A DNA stretch of 64,000 nucleotides, taken from the NCBI GenBank assembly GCA_030686995.1, contig CM060706.1, positions 145,334,731-145,398,730 of the forward strand. Reading direction: 5' to 3'. Shown piece by piece: positions 35,701-47,156 of this stretch. The DNA comes from Artemisia argyi (taxonomy: Eukaryota; Streptophyta; Magnoliopsida; Asterales; Asteraceae). Under the pieces are notes generated by a model. That model had not been told where the DNA came from. It saw only the letters and a program-made list of their open reading frames with translations, and ran no database searches. A program made the position numbers and the translations under genes. Every line of letters starts with the position of its first letter. Within the stretch, counting starts at the first letter, position 1.

Positions 35701-38360
35701 ACTTCTTCCAGAATAGCCTTTGCACGATCTGGGGCCTGGCCGCGCTTCTTTTGTCGTATTGGAGGGTATCCTTGTCGGATTTGTAGCTTATGTTCTGTGA
35801 TAGAGCGCGGTACTCCCGTCATATGCTTTGGTTCCCATGCAAAGATGTCTAGGTTCTTTTGCAAGAGTGCGTATACAGCTGCTTTACCTTTGTCAGATAA
35901 AGATCCTCCAATCGAAACTTGTTGTTCTGGGTAATCTGGGTGAATAGCGACTTTTAAATTTGGCGTTTTTTCTGTGCGCTGTTCTAGAATGGTCTCTGCT
36001 TCAGTTGTTACTGCGATGCATTCTCTTGGTGGTATTGTTGTGTTATAGAGAGTAACAACTCCTCCTTCCACTGGGAATTTAAGCATTTCGTGCGCTGTGG
36101 ATGGTACCGCGCGCATGGATGATATTCCCGGTCTTCCAATGATACCATTGTATGGTGAAGGAGACTTTATTACCATAAAGTTTATCCATGTTGCGGTTGA
36201 GTGTTGTTCATCTCCTACGACCACCAACAAGCGTAACTGCCCCATAGGCCAAATCTTTTCTCCTGTGAATCCTGTTAATGACGTTGTAGCTGGTATCAAC
36301 TGACTTTGGATTTCCGGTCGCAGTCTTTTGAAACAGTGATCGTACAGGATGTCTGCGGATGCTCCTCCATCAATGTACATGCGGTGGATGTTATGTCCCC
36401 CTGTATGTATTTCAATGGTTAAGGGCTCCACGACTGCGTTGTCCGCAGCTATAGTAGGGAAGGATATCTCTTTTTCTGGAGAGAATTTTTGGCTGACTTT
36501 TTGCTTTATCCTGCGTTGCCATGATTGTATCATGTATATAGTATCAGCTTTTTCCTTTGGGGGTTCTTTCTTACCCCCGTTTCTCTGTTTATCTTTTCCC
36601 TCCTTAATGTTTTTTACGAGGTGGTCCATCCTCCCTTCTCTAACTAGCTTTTCAATTAGCTGTTTTAGTTGGACGCACTCGTTAGTTGTATGGCCCTTTT
36701 GGCCGTGGTACTCGCAGTATCCACTACCTAGGCGCTTTTCTTCTGCAGTGCGCATTGGTGGTGGTTTTGGGAAGTTCGCACCTTCTGTCACAAATATTTC
36801 TCTCGGAGTCTTAGTGAGAGGAGTATATTTGTCGTTCTCTCTTCCACTGCGATAATTCCTGCTGCGGTTGTTATTCTGATCGTTGGATTGTCTCCGCGGC
36901 TGTTCTTGTTGCCTATAGTTTGAATAACCTTTTTTGCTATCCGCAGCAGCTGCTTCCCCTTGTATAAAGGATCTGGTGCGTTTTGTTAGTTCGTCAAAGG
37001 TCTGTGGAACTTTGTCATTCAGCTTGCGGATGAGTTCTGGGTTATTGATCCCATTCATGAACCCTGAAATTTTTAGGATTTCAGGACATGTTTTGACTTG
37101 TATACACTCATCCTTAAATCGTTCCATAAAAGCGCTGGTTGATTCCCCTTGACGCTGTTTCACTCTTGCCAGTTCCACAGGGTTTTTAGCGCACTTCTTT
37201 CGTTGGGTGAAATTGAGGCGGAATGCTTTCCGTAGTTCCTCAAATCCACCGATGCTCCTACGTGGGAGTTTGCTAAACCATGTGCGCGCGTTTCCTACTA
37301 ACGTGGAATTAAACATGTGGCACCACACGGGCTGTGGCCAATTTTCGATAGTTGCGGCTGATTCGAAAATTTTTAGGTGATCGTCCGGGTCACCTGTTCC
37401 ATCATATGTTTTCACGTTAGCGGGCATGCGCCTGCGTTTGTGGTCTGAGTAATCGCTGATGCGCCGTGTAAACGCATCGATTTTCTGGCGTCGCCATGGG
37501 AGAGACATATCTTCATCCTCTTCCTCGCAGCGTCTTCCTCTTGACTTCCAGTGTCCTGTTTCTTTATCCTCGTTGTCCGAGGAGTCGCTGGAAGAATAGT
37601 CTCTTTTTTGGCGCTTGCGCCGGCTTCTTTCAGAAGAAGAGCTTGAGGGATCTCTGCTTGGGGATCTTCTTCTCCCCAACCTGTCGTGAATCCTCCTACT
37701 CCCAGGTTTGGAAGATCCTTGGCTTGGCGAATGTTGAGTCCCTAACCGATCTTGTATTCCCCGACTGCCAAGTCTGGAGTGGACATTGGTGCGCCTCTCG
37801 CTGTCTCCTGAGTATTGTGAATCAGATATCGTACCCAATCTATCATGGATAGTGGTACGTTCTGCGCGTCTTCCTCGTGGGTGACGCGATGGTGATGGTT
37901 CGCGGTGAGGACCAAAATTGAGTCGGGCTTGTAAACCCGCGCTTGCTCTTCTTGTTGCCTCTTCTTGCATGAGGGCGGTTAGGGTTTCATAATTTTGGGA
38001 TACAAAGTTTCCCAAAGTTAGATCCGGTGCGTCCTCAGTTGTTGCAAGAATTTCTGCCTCAGTGTTAGGCGCCCTGTTCCGTTCAGGCGCGCCTGGCGGC
38101 ACAGTGTTGTTCACTGCGGGTGTAGCCTGATGAGGAGTGGTGAAGAGGGTGCGTTGGAGTTCCTCAATGCTTGGGACCGCTGAAGAAATTATAGGTAGTT
38201 CCGTCGCTGGAAGAGGTTGGGTTGTCCCTGCCTCTTGGTGATCAGGTGCGCTGGTTGTCCCAGCAACCTGTCTAGAGGTTGAATCTTGTCGATTCTTCCT
38301 CTGATGGTCACGTTTTTCTGACTGCGGAGTCCGCTGACTTGAATTCTTATGCTTCGTCAT
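32739..38360 (-). pseudogene. gag-pol: gypsy gag-pol, copy B (Tat-like), broken
   Basis: Domain content as in copy A. Gag, protease and RT are one open frame of 1166 codons (38360-34860), because the copy-A TAG is a Gln codon here. YVDD lies near residue 1019. The frameshift and following TAA after RT (about 34965 and 34921-34923) are shared with copy A. Copy B has its own TAG at 34129-34131 inside the RNase H region (CAG in copy A). A T-run of 7 instead of 6 (about 32967-32973) shifts the frame near the integrase C-terminus. One gag knuckle residue differs (D to G in CEYHGQKGH). Confidence 0.93.
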
Positions 38361-38384
38361 TCTAGTGTTTGGTTCTTAGTAGGG

Positions 38385-38401
38385 TCCCACGGATGGCGCC
38401 A
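38385..38401 (-). promoter_or_regulatory. Primer binding site, gypsy unit B
   Basis: Minus strand TGGCGCCATCCGTGGGA, two bases inside the LTR 38404-38890; identical to 28580-28596. Confidence 0.8.
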
Positions 38402-38403
38402 CT

Positions 38404-38890
38404 TGTTGATACAAAAGTTGGGCGTACCTGGTTATGGGCTAATACTCTCGTACCAATTCAATCCTTAGCACTTGTTACCTGCGTACTAAGAAAATAAAAC
38501 ACCGTTAGGCTTATCGAGGGATTGTCTCCCCCGATTAGACTCCGGCGTGAGAGTAAGTAATCGATTTAGGGTTCTCGTAGAGAGTTAGGGTTGAATATCG
38601 TACCTTGAATGAGAATCGTATGATTCTATATATAGGGGCTAAGAAACCGTGTTTCTTGCTCCTTACTCTTCGCACACGTGGTGCTTATCCGAGGTAAGGA
38701 TATCTATTCCTTGAATAGATAATCCTTATCATGTACCCGGTGGGTTAGATTGGGCCTTTGGGCTTCATGAGCCCAAAGTGTTAACGCTGCGGCCCATACC
38801 ATTGTCATGGTAGCCCATTCGTGGTGGGCTTAGGTGTAAGTAATGTCTATCATTTGGGCTTGTGGCCCAAATATAGGCTATACGTCATCA
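38404..38890 (-). repeat. Gypsy LTR between units B and C
   Basis: 487 bp, TG to CA on the element strand; 5' LTR of unit B and 3' LTR of the partial unit C. Compared with 28599-29088 I see one substitution (GAGGGATTG for GAGAGATTG) and a 3-bp deletion. The PPT of unit C follows at 38891-38902. Confidence 0.95.
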
Positions 38891-39311
38891 TGTCCCCCCA
38901 GTCTAGTGTGCGCGGCTCGTAGCCGCAGATACTAGACTAATATTAACAGCGGTAAGCGTAGCGGGAAAACATTGGAATATTGCCGCCAATTTAAAGTGCA
39001 ATGCACCTAGTCATAGGTATTTCAAACGTATACCTCGGAAATTGGGGGGTAGTATCCACGTGGCCCTCGTAAATCGGGAAAAAGTGCGTGTACCGGTTCA
39101 GTTCCAACCACACGTTTTCGTTAGTGGGATCCACGTGGAGAGAAATTAGGGTTTTTACCACCCTATATAAGAGTCACCGCCCCCCATTTTTACATATACA
39201 CAGTAAAACACACACTTACTCACTATTCACCTTCTTCGAGAGCGTTTTTTTTGCAAATAAACTTACTTCACTTTCGTAGGTAATTTGTGTGTTTCCCACT
39301 TAGTTTTGCAA

Positions 39312-41913
39312 ATGAAAATGGTTGCTCAATTGGAGGAGTTTCGCTCTGCGATGTCCATTGAGGACGTTACTCAGTTCACTTCCGACTATTTCGTGCCCTT
39401 GGATGTACATCCAGAGGCTCCAGATGTCGACGCGTGTATAGCTGACTTCCCCGAAGGGAAGATAGGGCTATACACGAAATTTTTTGAGTACGCGAATTAC
39501 CGCGTACCCATATCTATTTTTCTGAGCGATTTGCTCAATCACTATCGTCTTCACATCTCTCAGCTGCACTGTATAGGTGCGGCGAAGGTGTCGAATTTTG
39601 AAGTAAACTGTCGTTTACTTGCGATAGAACCGACCGTGGCCTTGTTCCGCTCCTTTTACCACACAACGTGGTCAAATGGTTGGGTTTCCTTTGCGAAGCA
39701 CCAGGGGGCGCTTCAGTGTTATACGGAAAAAGTTGACGCCCTCAAGAATTGGAGGGAGTTCTTCTTTTGGGTAGATGACGTAGTCTTTCCCTCTCCCTTT
39801 GAGTTTTATACTCAGGAATCCTTACCAAGGGATGGGCGCCCCGCACCCGGTTCCTACAGTCTTGCTGACGCGCAAACTTTAGATGCCAATCGACTGGCCA
39901 TTAACCCCTATCCGGAGGAGTTTTTGGTACATGTGGGGTTGAGTCGCGCTTATTTTGGCGCTGCAGATGAGGTTCCCACTTTCTTGAGTGAGGATGGCCG
40001 GGGTGGGTGTTCATTCCTTATACTTCCTTCTTTGTAAGTCCTTTATTCTTATCTTCGCGCCTTTAATAACTAATCCCTTTTGTTTTTTCTTGCTTCCTTT
40101 GATGTGCGCAGAGATGGATCTATTCGCGGTGGTCAAGCTGGATATGCCAAAGCAGGTGACCATAGGGGTGCGTCCTCTGAAGGAAGGAGAGCAGCCCTTG
40201 CTGGAGGCGACCGCGGGGCACTTGACTGTTCTGCCTGCGACGGTCCCCGAGGACACGCCACCACTTCAGGTGACGCCTGTCCAGAGTGTGCCACCTAATC
40301 CGGAGGTGGTACCAAATGTGGAAGTGGCGCATGAGGAGGCGCGATCAGGGTCATCTGACAGCATCCAGATCCTGAAACCTGAAGAGGCGCTGAGGGAGGA
40401 GGTTGCGTAGAATTCGAAGCGCAAGGGAGAGGCTGGGGCCAGTGGCACCAGGAAGAGGCGTCGACACGTCATCAGAGATGCAGAGTCGAACGCGGAAGAG
40501 ACCTCTACCTCCGGCGTACGGTTGAAGGTTGATGATGTTTCTCCGTTTCTGTAAGTGTTCATTTCTCTCTTCTTTTATTTTTTTTATCATATTACTTGTA
40601 ATATTTGTTGACTTCTTCTATCGCGTAGGAATGCTGCTGCGAAGGATGAGGTCTGTGTGGATGATGCTTCCTCTCCGCAGAATGAAAACAGGGAGAGGAA
40701 GACCAAGGTTGCTGATGGTGGCGAGGCGCAGCAGCTAATGGATGAGCTGGCTGCGACCACTGCGCGCCAAGCTGAGCTTGTTGCTCAGCTGAAAGGGAGG
40801 TATGCTGGGGAGAGCCGTGCTCTTGCCCAAAAGGAGGAGGAGTTGGCGACCCTCCGTGCGCAGTTGGCGAATGCGCAAGTGGAGCTGGAGGCCTCGAGGG
40901 CGTAAGCTGAAAAGATTGCTGATGATAAGGTGAGCATGTTGGCCGATCTTAGGTATGCGAGGGCGAAGCTTGAGCAAATAAAGGCTAAAACTTCCTGGTC
41001 GGTGTCTTATCTTGAAGAGAAGAGGGCGGAGCATCATGCCAGCGTCCAGGAGTTTCAAGGGCGCATCGAGAAGGCGATTGCGATGCAAGAGGAAAAACTG
41101 CGCGCCCTCAGCATAGAGTATGATGAGGAGTTGTACCCCCATCTGATGTCCACTATAGCCGAGCGCAGGTATTTTCGGTCACTTTGTCATAATTATCTTA
41201 CCACCATGTTGTTTACTTACACAAATTTTCTTTGTGAATGCAGGTGGTTGATTAGCCATGGGCTGCACCTGGCAGCCCTGAGCACACTAGAGTCCGCTGA
41301 GGTAGTGGAAGCTTTTGGAAAGGTTGTGCACTGTGCGATTGCGCGTGGTCGGTCGCAGGCCATGGAGGACCTTCATGAGGCCAAGCTGCTAGAGAAGGAC
41401 TTGGCGGAAGTCCCTGGTTACAACCCTACGGCTTATGATGAGCTGCTGCAGGCAATGGCGGGGCTGAAGGTTCTTGAGTTGCCGCACATAGGAAAGTTGG
41501 AGCGCGATCAAGATGACCCCATAGCTGTGCTGATGGCGGGTCTGACTTTGCAGCGCCATCTTGTGGAGAACGCGGAAGAGGAATTAGATTACTATCTAAA
41601 ACCTGATGTCTCGCAGCTTCAAGTCCCTGTGTTCGCGCGGCCTCGCGATATCCTTAAGCCTTTTGCTCTTGAGAAGGAAATTCCTTTGAAAGAGGTGCTA
41701 GAGCGACATGAGCAAAGGGTTGCTGTGAAGAAGGGTATCAAGGGCAAGGCCGTGATGTGTGGCATTGGCGCTGCACACCTTCCTAGATCAGATGGCGTGG
41801 CTGTAAGCGTTCCGACCGTATCTATGCAGGATGCCATAACCTTGAGTAAGCTTAAGGAAGCGGGGAGTTCCGCCGCTCCAGAGGAGAGTCCTGAGCATCG
41901 CCATAGTATATAG
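39312..41913 (+). pseudogene. Antisense spliced gene, copy C, two nonsense mutations
   Basis: Exons by homology: 39312-40002, 40112-40550, 40629-41168, 41244-41913, with splice sites conserved. Exon 2 has TAG at 40408-40410 (CAG in A and B), and exon 3 has TAA at 40903-40905 (TAT in A and B). The first residues of exon 3 also differ. The upstream promoter is intact (an extra G in a G-run near 39046). The unit is cut off after this gene, so copy C has no gag-pol behind it. Confidence 0.85.
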
Positions 41914-42187
41914 GCTTTTTGTATATTTATGTATCTTTCATTGTAATTATTATTAATAAATGTGGAATAAGATACATTTTTGTTTTTAATTCGTGACTTG
42001 AGTATACTTGCATTGTTTGCTAAGTTTGCTTTTTTAACTAAGTCTTTTAAGTGCGTGACTTTGAAGAATTATACTTGCATTGTTTGCGAAGTTTTATTAT
42101 TTGACCAAGTGTCTTGGCTCGTTATTTTGCTAAGCTCGTACGGTGTACTTGGTATATGCGTATCCGTCGTGGGGTGCACTCAGGGCC
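41914..42187. other. Truncated end of unit C and junction filler
   Basis: Follows unit A and B 3'-region sequence up to GGGGTGC at 42171-42177. It then departs: ACTCAGGGCC (42178-42187) is unmatched filler before the outer LTR resumes at 42188. This marks a non-LTR breakpoint. Confidence 0.8.
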
Positions 42188-42388
42188 ACGATATTCAACC
42201 CTAACTCTCTACGAGAACCCTAAATCGATTACTTACTCTCACGCCGGAGTCTAATCGGGGGAGACAATCCCTCGATAAGCCTAACGGTGTTGTCTTATTT
42301 TCTTAGTACGCAGGTAACAAGTGCTAAGGATTGAATTGGTACGAGAGTATTAGCCCATAACCAGGTACGCCCAACTTTTGTATCAACA
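42188..42388 (+). repeat. Right half of the outer gypsy LTR
   Basis: Equals the last 201 bp of the 490-bp family LTR in plus orientation (ACGATATTCAACCC to TTTTGTATCAACA), followed by TSD AGTAG. With the left half (274 bp) only 15 bp of the LTR middle are missing. Confidence 0.9.
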
Positions 42389-42541
42389 AGTAGTTAGGAT
42401 AAATATATAAAATCCAACTTCTTCAAATAATTTCCAATGAGTTCTAGAGTACAAAAGTAGTTGGTGATCACTTAAAATAATATGTTGGTTATAAATTTGA
42501 AAGCAGTCCTTACGATATAATATTGATGTGTGAGTTCCAAA

Positions 42542-42842
42542 TAGGGCTGAGCAAAGCGGATCAAAAAATGAATCGAATCGGAAAACTCAGCCGAATTAAA
42601 TCGGTCAAAACCGAATCGATCATATTCCTTTTGGTTTCGGTTCTATACACTAATGATTTTCAGTTTCGGTTCGGTTCGAGCCAAAATCGAGAAAAACACA
42701 CTTACACCATATAAACCGAACCAAACTGATCAAACCGATACAAAACTGAACTGAACCGAGTCACTCTGGTTCTGTTTTCGGTTCATGTTTTTCACAAAAT
42801 CGGTTTAGGTTCGATTCAATTTTGGATCGATGCTCAGCCCTA
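42542..42842. mobile_element. hAT-type MITE 1
   Basis: 301 bp with terminal inverted repeats TAGGGCTGAGCA / TGCTCAGCCCTA. Flanks GTTCCAAA (42534-42541) and GTTGCAAA (42843-42850) match at 7 of 8 bases, as expected for an 8-bp hAT target duplication. The core is built of CGGTTCGGTTC / GAACCGAAACCGA-type words on both strands. No coding capacity. The same termini recur at 52848-53097. Confidence 0.85.
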
Positions 42843-42892
42843 GTTGCAAATATCAAAGTTTTAAAACCTTTTATGCCATGTATTTAATTATT

Positions 42893-44404
42893 TGTAAGAT
42901 CGGGGGATTGATTATTCTTTATGGGAATAATGAGGTAGACTTATAAAGTATGACAAATTGTTCTAAGAGACGAGAGATGATTCTTTTTGGTATTTTTATA
43001 TATTAACTAAAAGGGGCAATTACAAATATACATATTAAAACTCAAATATTTGCATAATTACTTAAAACATGCTTAAACATCATTGTACATTATGCATTAA
43101 AAACTTTTATTTTCAAAATATATGTAAATATTCAAGTTTTAGTAGCTATATATGCAATTTTTCCTTAATTGAAAGCAAGTAAATATCGGGGGTTTGGATA
43201 TTTTAATTTTAAGACTAATATTAATCTAAAATAAAAGTAAAATAAATGACAAGCAACAGTAAAATGGTAAAAACTTATATAATGGGAAAACGTATTTAGT
43301 TAGGGTGCACTATTCTCTAATATTACCTAGTTGTCCCTACTGAATCTGTCAAGCATTGATTGGTGAATATAGAGGATATATCGATAATATTGTAGGGATT
43401 TAGTCCAACTCTTACGCCCTATAGTAATCAGCCTTGTACATTGGTCTAGCTATTATAACTAATTAATATGCACGTATTTATCCAGCCCGTTAATGTCTCA
43501 CATCCAACATTACCTCTTTGTGTTGGCACACAAACTACAATGAATCCTAAGCGACTTAGCTATGCCAATAACCTAAGCAAAATTCCAAGGTCTGTGTGGT
43601 TCTTAGTCCAACAATAAACAATTATCGTACATTATCACTATTGAATATATAATCAATTTTCAAGGTCTGTGTGGTTCTTAGCCTGACAATAAACAATTAT
43701 CGTACATTATCACTATTGAATATATAATCAATTCACAAACTAAGCAATAATAGATTTCATGCACTTCTACGTAATACACAAAGAGGTTTAGCCTAGCATA
43801 GCATACGAAGAATAAGAAATCAACATAATCAAGCAAGTAATGATAAACATAGTTGAACGATTAACGTAACAACTTATCTTGATGATATACTTGAGTTTAT
43901 ATGATAAAAGTACTGAAAACCTCTTTAAAATCGGTTAGGGTTTGTCTCCTAAAAGTTCCATATGAATTATGAAAACAAAGAAATAATATAGATAGAAATC
44001 AAGGTGTGACGGCAGCAACGTATGGCTGTGAAGCCGTCATCTCGTCGTCATCGATTTAAGGTTTTTTTTTCACTGACTTCATGTGACGATGTCACCTTTG
44101 GGATGTGACGGCGCCATTATGCCCGTCACCACACAATGACCGGCCACGAAAAATTGCAAAAAATCCCTGTAGAGGCACTTCTAGTGATGGCGTTAGGCTT
44201 GCCAATCACGCTTTAAACTTTTGTCTTTTTCTTCCGAACTTCGTCCTAATGAGCTTAAAACTTGTACATTTCCTACAAATGCATAGTCCAAGGCTTAAAA
44301 CCAAATATGAATGATTTTAAGCAATACAAAGGTAAAATAACATAAAGTGCATGGAATATTAGGGTGAATGACCGCTAAAATCGGTACCAGTTTGCACCTC
44401 ATCA
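42893..44404. mobile_element. Second, diverged solo LTR (relative of 5114-6525)
   Basis: Shares with the first copy the words CGGGGGATTGAT, GAGATGATTCTTTTTG-TATTTTTATA, the TGACG/CGTCA-rich part (about 44005-44140) and the CACCTCATCA terminus. It begins TGTAAGATCGGGGG and appears flanked by ATTATT (42887-42892 and 44405-44410). About 110 bp of the 5' end are missing or diverged relative to the first copy. It contains a 70-odd-bp tandem duplication. No coding sequence. Confidence 0.7.
43588..43732. repeat. Tandem duplication inside the second solo LTR
   Basis: About 74 bp beginning CAAGGTCTGTGTGGTTCTTAG occur twice in a row (43588-43661 and 43662-43732) with three or four mismatches. The duplication is absent from 5114-6525. 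Confidence 0.85.
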
Positions 44405-44585
44405 ATTATTATTCGGGAAATTTAAAAATTTGACATTGAATATGACACTTATTTCAATCTTGACTCAACTTTGTGGCATATTGCTAAAACTAGAACACCG
44501 AATCACGTTTTGTTGAGCTTACCCTTTTGCACTCATTGCGCACCTATTTCTCACGTATTTATCTTTTCATTTAATAGCTTAATAA

Positions 44586-44608
44586 CCCCCCACCCCCCCC
44601 CCCCCCCT
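44586..44608. repeat. Poly-C tract
   Basis: A run of C interrupted by one A in otherwise AT-rich DNA. 44405-44854 has no gene. A GAGCCTC...AGGCCTC pair near 44740-44800 may be a remnant of another hAT-type end. Confidence 0.8.
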
Positions 44609-45060
44609 TCCCACAACGTCACATAATCAACCATATCTTCTTGCATACACGTTCATTCTTTCCAGAAATTACACCGTTTTTAGAGCCGTATTCAAGGTTG
44701 TGCGAGGTGTGCAATCACACATAGCCTCCAAATTAGTGGAGCCTCAAAATTTTTATATAATACATAATTATTATATGCATACGTACTTTAGGCCTCACTT
44801 TTGTTGTTAAATTGACTTTTACACAAGACCTTCGCATACCTAGATACTGTCTTGCAGGGACGGAGCCAAAGGGGTGCCCGCAGGTGCACGTGCACCCCAT
44901 GGATTTTTACGATATAGTGTTAATTCTTAAAAAAAATATCTATTTTTCCTAAATGTGTCTTAAATGCACCCGGTGCATCAAAGTGTGTCTTTAGTATTAT
45001 TTAGTTGGTATACTTACAAATATAAAATTTGTAAAAGCCTCAATATGACAAAAGTCCAAA

Positions 45061-45560
45061 NNNNNNNNNNNNNNNNNNNNNNNNNNNNNNNNNNNNNNNN
45101 NNNNNNNNNNNNNNNNNNNNNNNNNNNNNNNNNNNNNNNNNNNNNNNNNNNNNNNNNNNNNNNNNNNNNNNNNNNNNNNNNNNNNNNNNNNNNNNNNNNN
45201 NNNNNNNNNNNNNNNNNNNNNNNNNNNNNNNNNNNNNNNNNNNNNNNNNNNNNNNNNNNNNNNNNNNNNNNNNNNNNNNNNNNNNNNNNNNNNNNNNNNN
45301 NNNNNNNNNNNNNNNNNNNNNNNNNNNNNNNNNNNNNNNNNNNNNNNNNNNNNNNNNNNNNNNNNNNNNNNNNNNNNNNNNNNNNNNNNNNNNNNNNNNN
45401 NNNNNNNNNNNNNNNNNNNNNNNNNNNNNNNNNNNNNNNNNNNNNNNNNNNNNNNNNNNNNNNNNNNNNNNNNNNNNNNNNNNNNNNNNNNNNNNNNNNN
45501 NNNNNNNNNNNNNNNNNNNNNNNNNNNNNNNNNNNNNNNNNNNNNNNNNNNNNNNNNNNN
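45061..45560. other. Assembly gap (500 N)
   Basis: Exactly 500 N, which suggests a scaffolding placeholder rather than a measured gap. Any translation across it is meaningless. Confidence 0.99.
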
Positions 45561-46694
45561 GCTTTTGTAAACGAAAAGATATTTTGAGAGAAAGTCACAA
45601 AGAAATAATAGTAAAAGAAATAGAGAAAGCTAAAATTGAAACAGGGAGAGGGAAAAACCAAGAAGTTACCATTGCACGAGCTGGAGATACAAGATGGGGT
45701 TCTCATCATAGAACTATCACTAGTTTGATACAAAATATTTCCAGAGGTTCTTAAGGTGCTTCACTATGTTGAGGATGAGGGTGATACTATCTCTAACCGT
45801 TGAACAACTTCTGGTCTTATAAAGTATTTCAAAACATTCGAGTTTGTGTTTTTATTGTACTTGTTGTTGCATATCTTGGAGCTCACTAATACATTGTCGC
45901 AACATCTTCAGAAGAGCAATCAAACGATCTTAGAGGCCGTTTCATTGGTATAAGGAACCAAAAGAGCATTGCAAGATTATAGGGCAACAGGTTTTGCTTC
46001 ACTTTTGAAGAATGTAACTTCGTTTTGTGGTAAACATAATATTGAGATGGTAAATATGGCTGACTTTTATTCAAAAGGGGTAAATATGGCTGACTTTTAT
46101 TCAAAAGGCCAAAAGGATAGAATTACAAATCAACATCATTTCGAGGTTGATATATTCAACACTCTTATGGATATGTAAATTCAAGAGTTTGGAGATCGTT
46201 CTAGTGAGGGAAGCACCGATTGACTTGATTGTATGGCGGCGTTGAGTCCACATGATTCATTTTCAAAATTTAGTGTATCAAAGTTAGTGAAACTTAATGA
46301 GATGTATCCACATGATTTTACTTATAAGGAAAGGTTAAGTCTTCCTACGAAACTTGGAGTCTATTATCAGATCGTGCGTAATGATAAAGGTTTCGCTAAC
46401 TTGGATAGTATTGTCATACTTGCTAAGAAGATGGTGGATAAGAAAAAGCATACATCTCATCCTTTGGTTTATCGGTTGTTGAAGTTGGCTTTAATCTTGT
46501 CTGTTGCTACCGCTACGGTTGCAAGATGTTTTTCGAAAATGAAGTTCATTAAAACTGATTTGCGTAATCGGATGGGTGATGATTATTTTAACGGCTCTTT
46601 AACTTGTGCTATAGAGAAAAAAGAAATTATTAATGTTAAAAATGAGGGTGTACGTAAGTTTTTTTTTTTTTTTTTTGGCTATGAGAGATCGTAG
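45561..46694 (+). pseudogene. hAT transposase relic (TTF-type/zinc-finger MYM-like)
   Basis: Past the gap, a decayed reading frame shows the family motif ARAGDTRWGSHHRTI (about 45673-45717) and, after stops and frameshifts, a 153-codon open segment (46233-46694) with the C-terminal hAT dimerisation region (HPLVYRLLKLALILSVATAT). It is followed by ARCFSKMK where ERxFS is usual, so a conserved Glu is Ala. TDLRNRMGDDYFN follows. A 28-bp tandem duplication (GTAAATATGGCTGACTTTTATTCAAAAGG) sits at about 46050-46108. The N-terminal zinc finger is absent or in the gap. Inactive. Confidence 0.85.
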
Positions 46695-47156
46695 AATCAC
46701 TACTTAGAAGGTAATATGTTCATTTATTTATCGTTTTAATGAAATCTTTGTTTTAATCAACTTTTTAACTATATTATATTACGGTTCAAAAAAATTTGTG
46801 CACCCGGTCATATTTCTTTCTGGCTCCGTCCCTGCTGTCTTGGTCTTTAGAATTTTGGACATGCAGCGAACAAAAATCCAAAACATTGAGGAGGCCTGCA
46901 GTAATTTATCTGTAAAAAGGACTAACCACGAAATCCGGCTAAACCACTAAGGACTAACAGTCTAATTTACTCTTAAAGAAAAACACCCATAATTTGTTCC
47001 CACAAGCAAAACAACAACATTTAACGTTTATGACAAAAAAACGAAACGTTTGTTACCTTGTTGCATAAACGGTCAGTAATGCAGATTCCTACGCCGGCAA
47101 GCCGTCGTTTACCGGCAGAACAATCTCACCATAAAATGCCATTTACTCCGGTCCAC

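Larger units (their letters stand above)
18999..42388. mobile_element. Tat-like gypsy tandem array within its own inverted LTR
   Basis: The outer boundaries are two parts of one plus-strand LTR (18999-19272 and 42188-42388) flanked by the perfect TSD AGTAG (18994-18998 and 42389-42393). Between them lies a minus-strand array: 13 bp of LTR start (19273-19285), internal A (19286-28598), LTR (28599-29088), internal B (29089-38403), LTR (38404-38890), and partial internal C (38891-42177). The period is 9802-9803 bp. Copies differ by few substitutions. Internal units have a Tat-type gag-pol (Cx3Hx4Hx4C gag knuckle, RT, an RNase H of the extra kind found in Tat elements, integrase) and an antisense spliced gene. 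The array ends are not LTR ends, so ordinary integrase-mediated insertion of the array is unlikely. Confidence 0.9.
44855..46834. mobile_element. hAT transposon with 8-bp TSD, contains assembly gap
   Basis: Terminal inverted repeats CAGGGACGGAGCCA (44855) and TGGCTCCGTCCCTG (ending 46834), flanked by a perfect 8-bp duplication CTGTCTTG (44847-44854 and 46835-46842). The middle carries a hAT transposase relic. 500 N at 45061-45560 hide part of the element, so its true length is unknown. Confidence 0.92.

Noticed and set aside
40080..40298. 72-codon frame in copy C exon 2 (Gly/Ala-rich)
   Set aside because: Open only because TAA became TAT; the family frame is the neighbouring one.
44964..45733. 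Open frames of 207 and 239 codons across the gap
   Set aside because: They are mostly N; no sequence support.
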